Source: Neonectria sp. B-13 | Lineage: Eukaryota; Ascomycota; Sordariomycetes; Hypocreales; Nectriaceae | Reading direction: 5' to 3' | DNA length: 64,000 nucleotides | NCBI GenBank assembly: GCA_002682825.1 | Contig: NOKP01000011.1 | Coordinates: 930,420 to 994,419 of the forward strand | Shown: piece by piece, positions 24,267 to 37,159 of the stretch | Layout: every line of letters starts with the position of its first letter | Numbering within the stretch: the first letter of the stretch is position 1 | Notes under the pieces: model-generated | What the model saw: only the letters and a program-made list of their open reading frames with translations | Told to the model about the DNA's origin: nothing | Database searches by the model: none | Translations under genes and position numbers: made by a program

Positions 24267-26332
24267 CTACCACGCATCAGTCGAAGCACCCCCGCCATCG
24301 CCACCACCACCTCCCCAAGCATCACCACCACCACTGTTGCCAGCATCACCACTGGTGCAAGCATCACCACTGCTTCCTCCTGTGGCACCGCTCCAGGCGC
24401 CGCCGTCGCCAGTGTCGCCTCCAGCATCGCCTGAATCAACTGCCGTTTCAGGCGCCCATGGATCACCACCAGCAGCCCCACCGATGTCGTTTTCATCAAA
24501 GTCCGAGTCGGCCTCGAACTTCAACTTCTCTCGGGCTTCGCCATCGGGAACGTACTGCTGAAGGAACTCTGGGATTTCCTGATCGGTTTCAAGAAGTGTT
24601 CGGGTGAGAACGCTCCCAAGAGCCTCGTCGCGCTCCGAAAAGAACGAAGTCGCAACACCACGATGTCCGATGCGGCCAGTACGACCTGGGAAGCTTGTTA
24701 GACTGAAGCCAAACCAAGAGGGACAGATGGTTCTTACCAATTCGATGGGTGTACTCTTCGATTCCGCCATAGTCCATGGAGGGAAGGTCGTAGTTGATGA
24801 CGTGCATCACATTGCGAACATCGATGCCACGAGCGGTAACTCCGGTTGCGATCAAGATTGGGGCGTTGCCAGAGCGGAAGTTACGCATGGCAGCTTCGCG
24901 TTCCTGCTGTGTGCGATCGCTGTGGATTGAAGTGACAGGCAATCCCATATTGAACAGAAAGTCGTCCAGGTTGTCAACTTCTTGGCGACCGTTGGCAAAG
25001 ATGATGGTACGCATCCCCGACATCTCCTCCAAGAGCCCAATAAGAAGATCACGCTTTTCATGTCTCTCAGCCTGCATAACCATCTGTTTGATATTGCCAG
25101 TCGTGCTTCCAGCTCGCCCCACTCGGAAGCGAACATGAGAAGCCGACAGGTACTCCTTCGCCAAATCACGGGCTGCCTTTGGGAAAGTTGCAGAGAAGAG
25201 ACCGAACTTGACGTTGCCCTCATCCTGTTCTAGACAAGCTGGTTAGCAAATGACCGGGAAATTTCACGACAGTCTTACCTCCTCCGGTCAAAATCACCTC
25301 CAGTTCCTCACCCCAGTCTTGGTTGAGCATCTCGTCGGCTTCATCAATAATCATGTGTCTCAGTCGCTTGAGGGTGAGGACTCGAGGGCGCTGGATGAAG
25401 TCAACCAGCCGACCAGGGGTACCGATTAAAATGTCGCAGCCTTTGTTGAGAAGGGAGATTTGCTGGCGGACAGGGACTCCGCCATACACAACACAAGGGC
25501 GAAGCATGGTGCGGTAACAGAACTTTCGAGCTTCGTTGAAGATCTGCACAGCAAGCTCGCGAGTTGGCACAACAATGAGAACCAGAGGCTCTGCGGTGAC
25601 CTCGTCTAGCCCCTCGCGGAAAGTTATGGGGTTAGGACGGGGGGCCGCAACCTTCTTTGCTTTCCCCATCAATCTGCTCAAGATCGGAATGAGGTAGGCA
25701 GCGGTTTTTCCGGAACCTAATTAGGATGGTCAGCAAACTGAACTACAATGAGGTGAGGTTGATCTTACCAGTCTGGGCAATGCCAATCACATCATGTCCT
25801 TGAAGGATGGATGGGATTGTAAACTTTTGAATGGGTGTCGGATTGTCATATCCGCAGAGCTCGACATTCTCCAGCATGGCAGGGTGAAGGCCAGCGTCAC
25901 GGAAAGTACGAACTGGGTCAATCTTGACGGGGCCCTCCTGCTGGACCTCAATGCTTTCGATTCTGTGAAAGTTAGGACGAACCCAGAGTAGTAGGATAGG
26001 TGATTTCACCTCGAAAAGTCGAGCCCAGTCTGCTCTAGGCGAGTCGCTGGTTCTCCGAAGAGTTCCAACTCGAGCTCCGGGTACTTAGGGCCAACATCTC
26101 CGTACTCGTCCTTCCAATCATAGACGCGAGCATCTGACCCCCATCCCTGGTTGGGGTTCCCCGAAGCCATGGCAGTGTAATCGATCGACTCTGGCTGAGT
26201 CCACTTGGGTTCGGAAACAGGCCCGTCCGCGGCAGGGGGTTCAGTTGAGGAATGTTCAGCATCGGCCACAACCTTCGGGGTTGGCTGGGTTTGGGCGTCG
26301 TCGCCGCCCGCAGAAGTCCAAGTATCAGCCAT
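24267..26332 (-). CDS. DEAD-box ATP-dependent RNA helicase
   Basis: Exons 26332-26010, 25962-25769, 25716-25279, 25229-24738 and 24685-24267 join with all phases matching, 621 residues. The two RecA-like domains are complete: Q motif NPTPIQKFTIP, motif I AQTGSGKT (K176), PTREL, GGVPVRQQ, motif II D297-EAD, SAT in motif III, and motif VI HRIGRTGR. The last splice falls inside motif VI. It unwinds or remodels RNA with ATP. The layout, with an acidic N-tail and a Gly/Asp/Ala/Trp-rich C-tail (GGGDAWGGGGGDGGG), is closest to the Ded1/DDX3/Vasa group, but the N-terminal eIF4E-binding features of Ded1 are not evident, so I leave it at family level. The first 107 residues are low-complexity. Confidence 0.9.
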
Positions 26333-27991
26333 GACAGGCAAGTGATCCAGGCGAGACGTCGGTGCTGTGATATAATTGTGGTTAGTAGTCTTGAAAATGT
26401 GTAATCAAGGGGAGACAATGTAGTAGAACTAGGAGAAGGAGAAATGACCAGAATGCCTGATCAAGAAAAATAGTCAAAGTAAACACAAGTGAGGGAGTCT
26501 TTGAGGAGATTTAGACAAGTCTTGTGTCTGGCCAGGGAACACTGTGCATGAAGCACTCTCTATAGATGAAGGTTGTTTGGTATTGCTGAGGTGTGTTTCT
26601 CTCAACTTAAGAGAGCTGGGAGGAGATCCATCCGTGAGATCTTGGAGATGAAAGAGACTCCATCTAGAGAGAGGATGACAAAAGACAAAAGGTTGTGGGA
26701 GAGAGATGCATCCGACGAAATGATGTTGGGGAGGATTTTGGATGTGAGAAGAACGAGAAGAATAACATACCTTGCTGACGATATCTCAACTCAAATCAGA
26801 GGCCACAACTCAACGTTGCTCCTCAGTTGAAGTTGAGGCAAAAGGGTCAGACTTTTCGGTATCTGAACTGTGATGAAGGTGGAAAGGAGAGAGGGTGCGA
26901 GGGGAGGAAGGACGGAAGGAAGTGTTTTTGTACCCACGCGCGTTGCAGGCTTCCACGGCAGGAACCTAAGTCAACACCAGTGAATGCCCCTTCCTCAACA
27001 GCCTTAGGTACAGGTGTTAGGTACAGGCACCTTGTATTCGCCAGCTGCCACTCGCTACATTTAGTCAAACACGCCTCTGGTTGGCCAGAAAACAAGAAAA
27101 CATGCTGCCGACGTTTTGACGAGTGCCAGCCGTTGACAGCGTTGAGGGGCTGGCCCCCTGAGAACCAAAATCCGTGAATCACAGCTGTCTAGAAGCGACG
27201 CGACGCGTTTGTGGAAGATGTGAGAACTATTATGGGACTTTGATGTAGGAGATCATGAGTGAAAGAGAATAGAGAAAATGGATTGTCTTGAGGAACTGAG
27301 GAGTTTAAACATCAGTCAATGTGCAGCCCCCTCCTAGATCGAATAGACAAGCATAATCGAGTTTGAGAGATGAAAGACATTTCTAGCTATAATCGACATT
27401 CGCTTCTATCATAAGTAACATTTCCCTTGCCTGTGAAGCACTTGCTCTTTCCTAAAGCCTGAGACCTTAACCTTATAGAACGGAATAGTAACTGACAGAC
27501 ATCTCTCGTGATAGCATCCCCCAACCAAAGAACCACCAAGGCCTGGATTACTTTGTCATATGACCCTTTCAACCTCATCCCGAATTAATCTCTTCCGTCG
27601 AGAACAGTCCTGTCAAGGCCCAACCATAGCATTTTACCAATAAGCAACTGCTGCTAAAGCAAAGGACTGAGCTGTACCTATATGCCATATCATACCAGAT
27701 TCTCGTTCCCTTTTCGAGAAATACTCTTCCACGAGCAGCCCGATCGAGATCCAGCGCTGCATGGTTTAATCTTGAGGATTCGAGATACTCGAGTAGGGGG
27801 CAGCACCCTCGAACGAAAAACCAGAATAGTATCGTGTGTCCGGTAATCACTCGTGGAGTTTTCGGTCGAGTTGACGAATCGCCTGAAACTCGCATGCAAG
27901 GGACCTCGCATGAAAAGGGGCGGTGGATTTGGATGGACACATGGTGTCTGGGGCATCGTTAAGGATTTCGAAACTCTGAAGGATTTGCTGT
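26333..27991. other. Gene-free stretch upstream of the helicase
   Basis: Contains the helicase promoter and probably a long 5' UTR (about 26333-26830 is A/G-rich). No exon set is supported between 26.9 and 28.0 kb. Confidence 0.45.
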
Positions 27992-29127
27992 TCACCACAG
28001 GCTAAGGAGATCTTCCGTCTCCATTGCCGTCGCACTCTCATAATCTCCCATTCCTTCTTGCAACACCTTGTCTAGAAGGGCAGCAGCTCGTCCAGTTGCA
28101 CCACCCTCCTTTTTCGCCTGGTCGGCCCCCTTCATCACTCCCTCAAGAAACCTTCGCTCGAAGACCCGCTGCCTGGCCTCTCGGTTCGGATACATCTCGC
28201 CTTCCTCGTCTCGGCGAGAACCGTAGAGATTCAGGTACTCGAAAGCGTTTGAATCCCGTGGAATCCGGTACAGGCTGTCCCATCTCTCTAACTCGTCATC
28301 GGGTATGGCAGTCTCCGACCGGAGCCCAGCTTCAAGGAACCTAGCGAGTGTAGTAATTTGACGGGCGTAAGTTGTCGCATCTTTGGCCCGGAGGCCTGCC
28401 CGCGAGCCCGAGGACCATCCTGATGTGGGTGTAGAGAGTGCCCAGCCCATCAAGGCGCAGAAGCTGTTCAAGGTCTTGACCCATCCGCCTGGACAGGTCA
28501 CCAAATCGTCCTCAGCAACTTCGAGGAGCCACTCCATCACTCCGAGAGTATCATTGCTAATATCTGCTGATAGATGGGTCATACCGGCTCGAATGAACAT
28601 GACGGCCTGTTCCGTATTATGTCTGATCTCGGATTGGGGGAGAGCCCGGAAAAGCTTCAGTAGTTGGTTTCTCACGGGCGTCGAGCTGTCGGAGATCAGT
28701 GGCAACAGTTTGGTGAGGATTCCATGTGTCCCCACTGGATTGACGGGGGGTTCTGATGAGAGCTGGCTTGTGAGATATGCAAGTGACTCTCTTCGCTGTT
28801 TGTCAGATTTTGAAGACGAGGCGAGAGAAAGGGTGTGTTTGAATTGGTAAACGACGTCAGGTGCAGTTGTTGAAAGAGATTGATGGGCCATCACAATTGC
28901 TGAGGTGGTCAGCACCGAATGAGTGTTGAGGGTGTGCTTTTGCTGTACCTTTTGACTTGAAGCTGGTGTCTGTAAAATTGGCGGGCTTGGCCTTGTCCTT
29001 GCCAACTTTGAACTTCGTTTTCTAGGTCATGTTTATGAGACTCTGTGTAGACATTGTAGCAAGGGCGTTTGGTACATACCTGGAAGTCCTTCTGCTTCTC
29101 CTTCTTTTTCCTCATGCTGGAACCCAT
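27992..29127 (-). CDS. ipi1: Pre-rRNA-processing protein IPI1 (TEX10-type)
   Basis: Exons 29127-29080, 29021-28949 and 28899-27992 join in frame, 342 residues, the family length. The N-terminus MGSSMRKKKEKQKDFQ, then KTKFKVGKDKAKPANFTDTS, is the signature of IPI1, a basic start before a HEAT-like helical body (SDKQRRESLAYLTSQL, LLPLISDSSTPVRNQLLKLF). IPI1 forms the Rix1 complex with Rix1 and Ipi3, which acts on late pre-60S ribosomal particles and ITS2 processing in the nucleus. Two small 5' exons carry the basic region. The gene is divergent from the roadblock gene with about 370 bp between start codons. Confidence 0.92.
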
Positions 29128-29498
29128 TTTGGCGGCTTAAAACGAGGTGTCTCGGGAATTATGGATTGGGATGGAATGGACACAAGTTTGCGGCTTTCAC
29201 AATAAGATGCTTGCACAGAAGTTTGCATACGAAGTTCTTTGATAGTGTTTCTAGAAGATTTACCAGATCGGCTTTGGGCGGGGCCCCGAAATTTTGGCGG
29301 TGTCACACGGCAGAACTTAGCTCCCCTGGCCCCGCGGCTTGGGAGCTGTGCTATCCCCATCACGTTGTTAGGGGATGGTGCTGTCGCGACAACGATAACA
29401 AGGACGCTTCGCTCTCGTGAGACTTTCGCCGTACTTTCCTACCAGTTCATTGATCTCCAAGAACGGATATCCCTCCATCCGTCCGCAGAGATATCAGG
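29128..29498. promoter_or_regulatory. Compact divergent promoter between IPI1 and roadblock genes
   Basis: A 371-bp interval between two divergent start codons, so both promoters must lie here. It includes a G/C-rich core at about 29270-29345. No specific element is claimed. Confidence 0.5.
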
Positions 29499-30023
29499 AT
29501 GGCCGACTCATCCCTTGTACGCATTGCCAACACTATGGGATGAGCTTCTCTAACTAGGGATAGGCGAACGGGCAAGACCCCCTCGAGGAGAAGCTGGGTC
29601 GTCTGTCGAAGAAGCCCGGTGTCAAGGCCAGTATCGTTATTGACCGGGCGACCGGAGCCATTCTCAAGACCAGCGGGCAAATCGACGCTCTCCAAACGAC
29701 GAAATCGCGAACCACGTCGACCGCCTCGACCTTTTCGAGCGAGACCCCCGCACCAGAGGAGGCCGAGTCACGAGGGGTAGAGCAATTCGCGACGATGGTG
29801 TGGAACTTTGTGAACAACTCGGGAAGCTTTGTGCAGGAGCTGGACTCTGAGGTGGGTTTCCCTCCACACTCTCACCGGAGTGGTGTGTGGACCAGGAGTC
29901 ACGACTGATGCTAGACAGGACGAGGTGAAGCTTCTTCGGTTACGGACGCGGAAGCAAGAACTAGTCATCGTTCCGGATCCCAAATACCTGCTTGTGGTGG
30001 TGCATGATACACCTCCGGCATGA
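29499..30023 (+). CDS. Roadblock/LC7-domain protein (dynein light chain-like)
   Basis: Exons 29499-29516, 29564-29851 and 29919-30023 join in frame, 136 residues. After MADSSLANGQDPLEEKLGRL the protein shows KPGVKASIVIDRATGAILKTSG, a long low-complexity Ser/Thr insert, VEQFATMVWNFVNNSG, and the final strand KKQELVIVPD-like RKQELVIVPDPKYLLVVV. This strand-helix order is the roadblock fold used in dynein light chains and small-GTPase regulators. The role here is most likely as a dynein roadblock light chain. The first exon is only 18 nt and the first intron only 47 nt with a CTAAC branch site, so automated annotation may miss this start. Confidence 0.85.
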
Positions 30024-32228
30024 AGCATACTTTTGACTATGTCTTACCATTGCTTTGACGCGCCAAGATCCCACGCCATGTCAGCTCTAGCTGGGGAAGC
30101 ATGTATAACCACTAGTCGCATTGCCGGGACAAAGGAAGACAGGCGGTGAAAAGCCGTGATGACGCGACGGATGACGGAGGATAGAGAGAGACAGGGCTTT
30201 ACATTCGCCATTCAACCATTGGAACGGCGTCGAGGGAGATACCACTTAGGAATTAACTTGGTCTGGGGACTGGGCGAGTCTGTTCGAGGCGCATGGCATG
30301 GGTGCACCGCGCGGCAGCTATGGCGGCAAAGCGGCCTGGATGGTGGCAGAACAGCAGGCTGGAGTTTGCGCCTCGTGATAGTGTGCCCATTACCTGTGGG
30401 TACAGTACCTATCTTTACCATATTAAGTGCCGTGCCGTGCCACCAGATGCAGCTATCCCCAGGAAGGAGAAGGTTGAGAAGGTTTGTAGCTGCGCGCTGC
30501 ACGCTGCACGCTGCCCGCTGCCGCATGTTTGAACCTTTCGAATGGACCGAACGGCTGCGACTGGATGCGGCCGTCGTTTCACATAGATTTAAAATTATGA
30601 AGAAGAGCAGGGCTGGTGAAGGCGGAGCAGGACGGGTGAGCATGGAAGAGTGGAATAGTGTGGAAGAGGTGGGTCCGGAGCCCCAAGATTAGAATGATTC
30701 CCGCGTGGTAGGGGCATACCTCCGAATAGAGAGGAGCCGAAGCAAACAAGCCCGTATTAATTGACCCAGGCACACTTGTACGAAACATGCAACCTCAAAC
30801 ACTGAAGATGGGTCATTGTGGACAAACAAAACGCCACAACTACGGGGGTTGACACGGGCGGGAGCAGGTTTGCGTCTTATGCAAGCGACCGTTCAGGCCT
30901 GGTCCCGAACAGGCTGAGACTTCAAAGAATCTTGTTAGAAACCCCGAAATCTCCGAATTTAAAGACCTTAACCTCTAGTTCGTAGGGGAAATGCCCCGGC
31001 GCTGCCGCGCTGCCGCCGGTTCGCGACCAGGAACCGCTAAGATGGGATCCCGGCCAGAAGGTTGAAGTAGAAGGGCGGTGGACACCTGGCGGAGGTTTCG
31101 AAACACCCCGGCTGGCTTGGTGATACTGCAGCGGCGCCTTTTTCCCGCTCCTACGGGTGACGGCGACGCACTCCACGGCTGCACCTCCACTATGAGGGCG
31201 CACGTTCTCAAAGCCGCCTAGGCGCACAGGGCGAACGCAAGGCCCTGCTGACGGAGGCTAATTGATAGAGGCTGACCAACATGGGGTTGGGGAAGGGGAC
31301 GGAGGAGGGCCCCTCTCAGAATGGATATATAAGCCTTGAAGCAGCACGGCAGCGTCGGAGATCCTGCGGAATGCTAGCCAGCTGCTTGTTGCTTTAGATT
31401 CAGAGCGAAAAGTGTGTTTCCTTGGACATAAGAAGAGGCACGGAGTGAAGAGAAACGGCGAATCGCAGATCCCAGATTTAGCCCAGGTTCCCGGGTTCCA
31501 CGAGCCCTTGATCCTAGATACCCGCACCGCGTGGGGACGTTGTATGGGAGTACAAGGCCCGAAAGCAAACAGACTGGCATCCTTTTTGCTGCGCGGGATT
31601 GTGCGCCTCGACGGCAACCTGAGACAGCCGAAGGGCTTCCGAATGGCATACATGCTGAGCAATGTACGTATGTGGACTGACGGTGGTGTTGGCCGTGCTG
31701 ATTGCCTGGTGGTTGAGATAACTGCGATGATGCCCCCCTCCCCTTCCCTTTTATCATTACTGTCGACGTCGGCGTTGTTGCTGTCGTTTGTCGTTGTTCG
31801 TCGTCATCTTTGTCTCCTTGCCGGTCCCGCTGTTCGTGCTGTCAGACCCTTCGTCTCGGATGCGCTGGAGCAGAGGAGACCAGACCAAAAACTTCGCCTA
31901 ACGACCCAATCTCCCCATCCATGCTATCCGGAGCGTCAATTGATTTTCCATGACAGCGGAAAAAGCATCTGACTGACAACTGGAAAGGAAGGAAAACACG
32001 GAACCTGCCTGACCGACTGATAGACCAACGTCGCTTGACTTGTTCTCTCCGAAGCCGCCGTCCCACTGCCTGGACAACCCGCAACAGCGCGCTGGCGCAC
32101 ATCCGCATCCGCGTCCCGCCCACAGCTTACAGAGACGTCCCGCTGACGCCGACTAATTCGCCGCTGCCGCCGCCGCTGTCGCCGCCGATGCTGTGCAGTC
32201 GCGGGCCATTTTAACCAGGAATTGCGGG
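30024..32228. other. Gene-free stretch
   Basis: No supported exon. Open frames here read as low-complexity shadows. It includes GCC-rich DNA at about 32090-32190 just upstream of the next start codon. Confidence 0.45.
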
Positions 32229-35200
32229 ATGCCACTCACCAAGCCCCGGCCGTCGCTGATGAGGCCAAGCGGTCACAAGAAGTCAAAGTCGACGGTCGAG
32301 ACCACCCAGAAGTCCGTCAGCCACAAGAAGTCCTGGTCGACGCTGGGGAATAAGATTGGGCCGGCGTCACCATCCCCGCGCCAGCTGCAACGGCCAGACG
32401 CCACGCTTCTAGAAGAGGACGAACAGGCGGAGGACGAGTACTACGCTGGCAGCGACAATGCGCGCAACAACACTGGCGCCATCGCCGCCACCAACAGTCG
32501 CCGCGATGAGGCTGGGTCGGGTGGGGGACTCTTCTCGATGCCAGATTTCCGCCTCCAGGGTCTGCTCTCCCGGGCCCGGAGGCGCATCAAGGAACGGGGT
32601 GGTCGCGACAACGGTAGCGCGTCCTCGCCAGATTCCCCGTCGGGGCCGTTGAGCCCTGACTACTACAGTGTAAGTAAAGTCAGCAAGAGACGTGAAAAAA
32701 AAACCCTTGATCATCGTCACCTCCCGATGGAGCCCCGTCCCCTGGTGCAGCAGAAGCTGCAGATGGCATCTCCCGCCATCAGGCCACTGGGGCTTCATCT
32801 CAGCTGGTGGCCTGTGGTGGTGGCCTGTGGGAGCCTGTGGTGAACCTATGACGACCCATGACGACCCATGATCCGATGGAGTCCCCTCGAGTCGCGTGCC
32901 AGGACGATCCCGCTGCGCATTCCAGGCTCGTCCCGGCTCGTCCTTGCTCCTCAGGTCATGGGCCACCATGCGACGGCCCTGCTGCGGCCCTGCTACCAGC
33001 CATGTTACGGGCCATTGCTCCAGGGCCATTGGAGCGGTTTTCCCTCATCAAAAGCCCGCCAGCGTGTCGTGCCGCTGCGTCTGTCCCAGCTACGTCTGAT
33101 GCAGCTGGTTTTGGCCCCTCCACTCCCATTCGACTCATCCGATCCGATCCCATTTTATCCCACTTCCTCCCTTCCTCCCTTACTTAATTCCCCCCCAATT
33201 GGCATTCATTCTTGGCTTCAATTGTCTCTTTTGCTTTTTGTTTTCTCCTCCGATTGTGCTGATGCGAGACCTTCTCCCGCGCTTCTAGGTTTCACCCACC
33301 CTCTCCCCGCATTCTCCGCCATACCGCGCCGCTCCTGCCGACCGAACCGTCCGCTTCCAGGCCCCACCTCTTAACTCACCATCACGGCCTCGGCCACTCG
33401 CTTCCCCGCGTTCACCACCAGACCCGAACAAGCCCCTCCCTCCTACTCCCCCGACCCCGGGCACGGAGGTGGCTCCTACTTCTCCTCCAGCCAAACCTGT
33501 CCTGAAGCTGGAGAGAATCATGTCCACTCTAACCGACGGCGAGATTGAGAAGCTCTTCTCTGGCGCCCCGCAGTACTTCGCCCGCAGCGAGGGCCATTGC
33601 TCTGGCGCTCCTCATCCCAGCGTCGCCTTTCCCTTTGACGAGGCATTGGAGATCCGCGATCTCACCGATCATGCACAGGTCGAAGACCGCGCCTGGAGCG
33701 GTGTTACTGCCTGGCCCCACCTGAGCAGGGACATCAACCATGATGCCGCTGCCCAGAAGCTGGTCGCCGAGTCTCGCCAGGCGCACTTCTTCATCCGATG
33801 TCGTGAGCGCCCCAACATGTTGAGCATGCAGGGCCTGGAGAAGGGCTCCATGGGCTACCAGGCCGCCCTTGAGCTTGCCGTCGGCGACTCCCTCGAGGAA
33901 GAGCAGTTCGGCTTCGACAGCGTCGGCAAGAAAAACCAGGTCATCGTCGAGGCGAGACAGCGCATGGTCTCTGTCCTTGGCCACCTGCGCCGCCTCCCTG
34001 AGGTTGACATCCTCAACCGGCTCAAGCGTAATGGCGAGCTTTACCGAGACAACGACCTCCGCAAGAGGACTTCTGTCTCAACCTACCAGGATCTCTTCCA
34101 TACTTTCATGCGCCCATGCAACGTCGTGGTCGACAAGCGTGACCACTATAGCCTAACCAATCAAATCAACGCCTTGCTTAAGTGTCTTGGCACCGCCAAT
34201 GTCTGGTTCGACTTCACCCATGTTGAGTGGAGGATCCGCCTGGGCCAGATCTTGTGGGGAGGGCGAGACGGCGACGACCTTGAAGATGCCTCATCTATCC
34301 ACGATGCTTCCAGCACCAGTGAGCGCGCCGAAGAAAAGTATTGGCTTCTCATGCAGATTTTGGTCTCGACCGAGCTCCTCATCCGACTAGACGCCGTTAC
34401 CGAAGGTGAAGAATACGGTGTCGAGTCTTTCCGGCCCATCGACGTTGTTCACTTTGAGAGGGCTGCGACCCGCATGGTCAAGTGGTCACTTCATCTTGCT
34501 CGGAGCTGGCTCGACAACATTGACCTGACCATATTTGAGGGAACGCCTCCCAGGGAGGCAAGCCCTCACCCGGGTTCAACTGGATGGTTGGGTGCACTTG
34601 TCAGTAAAATTACCCTGCGGCACCACCATGAGGAGAAGGAGGCTCCTTCCACCATTCGCTATATGATCAAAGGACGCCATGGACAGCGTCAGGTAGACGG
34701 CCTCACCCACTTCGCCAAGAAGTTGCGTTGGCCCGGAATCGACACATACGAGGCTTTGATTTCCGAAAACTTGCGCAACTCGGCTGGATCGCCGCTAATT
34801 ACGACTCCAACTCCCACCCCGAGCGCCCAGGCGAAGGTATCAAAGCGGGAATCATATTTTGGAGTTTGGGACCGCCCGAAGAGCCCATACGAGAGGGTTC
34901 AGCTTCAGCAAAGGAAGCTGGCAGCTGTCCTGCATGCCTCGGGATGGCTCTCGAAGTCGTACATCTTTGGGCTCATGCTCCCTGGTGACGGTCTTCATCA
35001 CTTCCTGATGGCGACACTTTTGGAAAATGACCCTGCAGCAATGGAGAAGCTCGGTCCTGTAGCGAATCTCTGCGGAGGCTTCGTGTACTCCGGCAAGAGT
35101 TTCTGGAGCACGGCATGCATCGTGGGCCGGGTCATTGCCGCCGGAAAGGGATCGGCTGAATGCATGGGATGGGTCTCGAGCGACATTGTGCCCATTGGCA

Positions 35201-36295
35201 AAACCGATGGCTGGATCAACATTGAGGTTGAGGATGCGCCAGGTGAGTCCCTCGGAGTCCCTTTGATATACGAATGCAGCACTGACAATGCATAGGTGAC
35301 ATGGCACACCTTGGAAAGAAAGCCAGGCTCTGGGCAAAGAAGCGGATCGAGAAGGAGTCCTCCATTCTTGGAGATGCAGACGAATCCTCCGTTTTCCCCG
35401 CCGACTTTATCATTCCCCATGAAAACACCTACTCGACCCCTCCTCCGTTATTGTCCATCAAGCTGCGATCCCTGGAGCTCGTCGCTCCAGCAAACGCGAT
35501 CCAGACCACGCCCTTTACGAAGCCACAGCAGGGTGCCACGTCGAATGCTAGTGCGACCACGAAGGACCCCGAACTTCTTTCTTTCCCTGCTACCGTCAAC
35601 TTCGCGGTTTCCATCGATGACCAGGTTCCAGAGGAGTTCTCCTTTTCACTCTCATACGACGTCAACTTTGTCACGGCCCACCCCTGCGCACCGCCGCGAG
35701 GAGTCAGGTTCTTGAAGTCTCCTACGAGCCCAACAATCCAACAGATTGATGTCTCTGGATCCGATTTGCTGGGTAAGAGTGCTCGCCATGCGTATAGGAC
35801 AGGTAAGATTATCCCTCCATGAATCGAAGCCATGGCTAACCTAAGCTTGTAGGCCATCCCTTACACAAACACTACAACTACACGGTCATGCACGTCTCGG
35901 AGCTTTTGAGGAGACAGCACACGCCGCTTTCTGAACTACTTGCCGTGCCAACCACGACCCCCCGACGCCCCTCCCAAAGAAACGGGAGCGACCGCGTGCT
36001 CGTCATCGACTGCATCACCAATATGGCGCCGGAGATGCCCTTGTCTCCGACCAGGGAGCGCCTCACCTCCAAGTACAACATCGTCCAACGCAGGGGCAGC
36101 TTCCCAGCTGCAGCGCAGATGCACTTCGAGTCGCGGAAGCGCCAGTTCGGGTCCGACATGGAGATCCTGGTGCGGGCCATCTGTGCCCAGAACGGGTGGA
36201 ACGCCATTATCAGCCGCCGCAAGCGCGGATGTCTGGCATGTGCTGTCAGGGAGGCGGGAGCATTGCAGTGGAAGGTCATCATCCGGGTGGAGTAA
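32229..36295 (+). CDS. Large uncharacterised Pezizomycotina protein, four exons
   Basis: Exons 32229-32669, 33289-35242, 35296-35802 and 35853-36295 join in frame, 1114 residues. The N-terminal about 260 residues are Ser/Pro/Arg-rich and disordered-looking. The remainder is a long globular region with no transmembrane segment: FDFTHVEWRIRLGQILWG, EKYWLLMQILVSTELLIRLD, a GWLGALVSKITLRHH stretch, LHASGWLSKSYIFGLMLPG, then GKKARLWAKKRIEKES. A C-terminal segment is followed by a Cys-containing end (RRKRGCLACAVREAG). It may be the family catalogued as DUF8004, recalled from memory and uncertain. No function is claimed. Intron 1 is 619 nt, long for this genome. The acceptor at 33288 is chosen because the frame stays open through VSPTLSPHSPPYRA. 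An acceptor after 33360 would also keep frame. Confidence 0.7.
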
Positions 36296-37159
36296 ACGGA
36301 AAAGCGAATTATCATTCAGCAACACAAGGGGAGAGATCCTACTCATCTCTAGGCGTTATTGTGCGGGACTTTGGTGGGAAAGGGCAGGTAATCTGCAGGT
36401 TTGAGCGGTTGTGTTGGATGACCTTGGGATATGTTATGAAACGATGTACAAGAAGATGCTACAGCAGTCCATGTTCGACGCCACTCGACGCACCCGGGAG
36501 GTTGGCTTTGGAAAGGATAAATTTGTCCAAGTTTGCCATGCGATCTTCGAAGGCTTTAGCGTAAGCTCTTAAACACATGACGAGAGTTCTTTGTCTACCT
36601 ATCTTATTACCATTGCTTAACTTTAGGACTTCGTAAGATTTCCAGGAGTCATGCATAGAAGTACGCTCGAACGGTGAGAACCATGATTAAGTGCCAAATG
36701 ATAGGCCTGGGTTAGGCATTATGGCTGCTAATAAAGAGGCAGTTGAAGATTTGGTGCCCTCCCCCAAACCCTCAGAAGCCTCAACCGCACCTCAATCCAG
36801 TACATCTCAACCAACTATTCCTCCTTTCACCCAAGGCCATAACTTCTGGGGCCCTCAATTCATTCATGGGGTCCTTGAGTCTGACTTTATTTCAAATCTT
36901 CGGCATCATTCTTTTGTTTCTTCGTCGGCGAGTTACGCTCTCCGTTTGACAGTCTCTCCCAAGGTGGTTCTCTCGCGCTGCAAGACTGTCATTTTGAGAT
37001 TTGGTCGTAAGTTGAACGAGCACCCGATTCAGTTCTCGCAGGCTCATCTTCCAATAGCTCTGCTTAGTTGGACAACTACGGCCTTAATCCGTCACTCCCC
37101 TAAACCACAGACATCCAGAGGAGGCAACAAGGGACCGAGGCACCGACGAGCATTCAATC
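36296..37159. other. Intergenic with one doubtful open frame
   Basis: A frame from the ATG at 36721 reads through a Pro/Ser-rich stretch towards the next gene but overlaps its start in another phase and has no recognisable features. I do not call it a gene. Confidence 0.4.

Noticed and set aside
30156..30692. A 178-codon open frame
   Set aside because: Arg/Cys-rich, shadow-like translation, with an equally long frame on the opposite strand. No splice sites or motifs.
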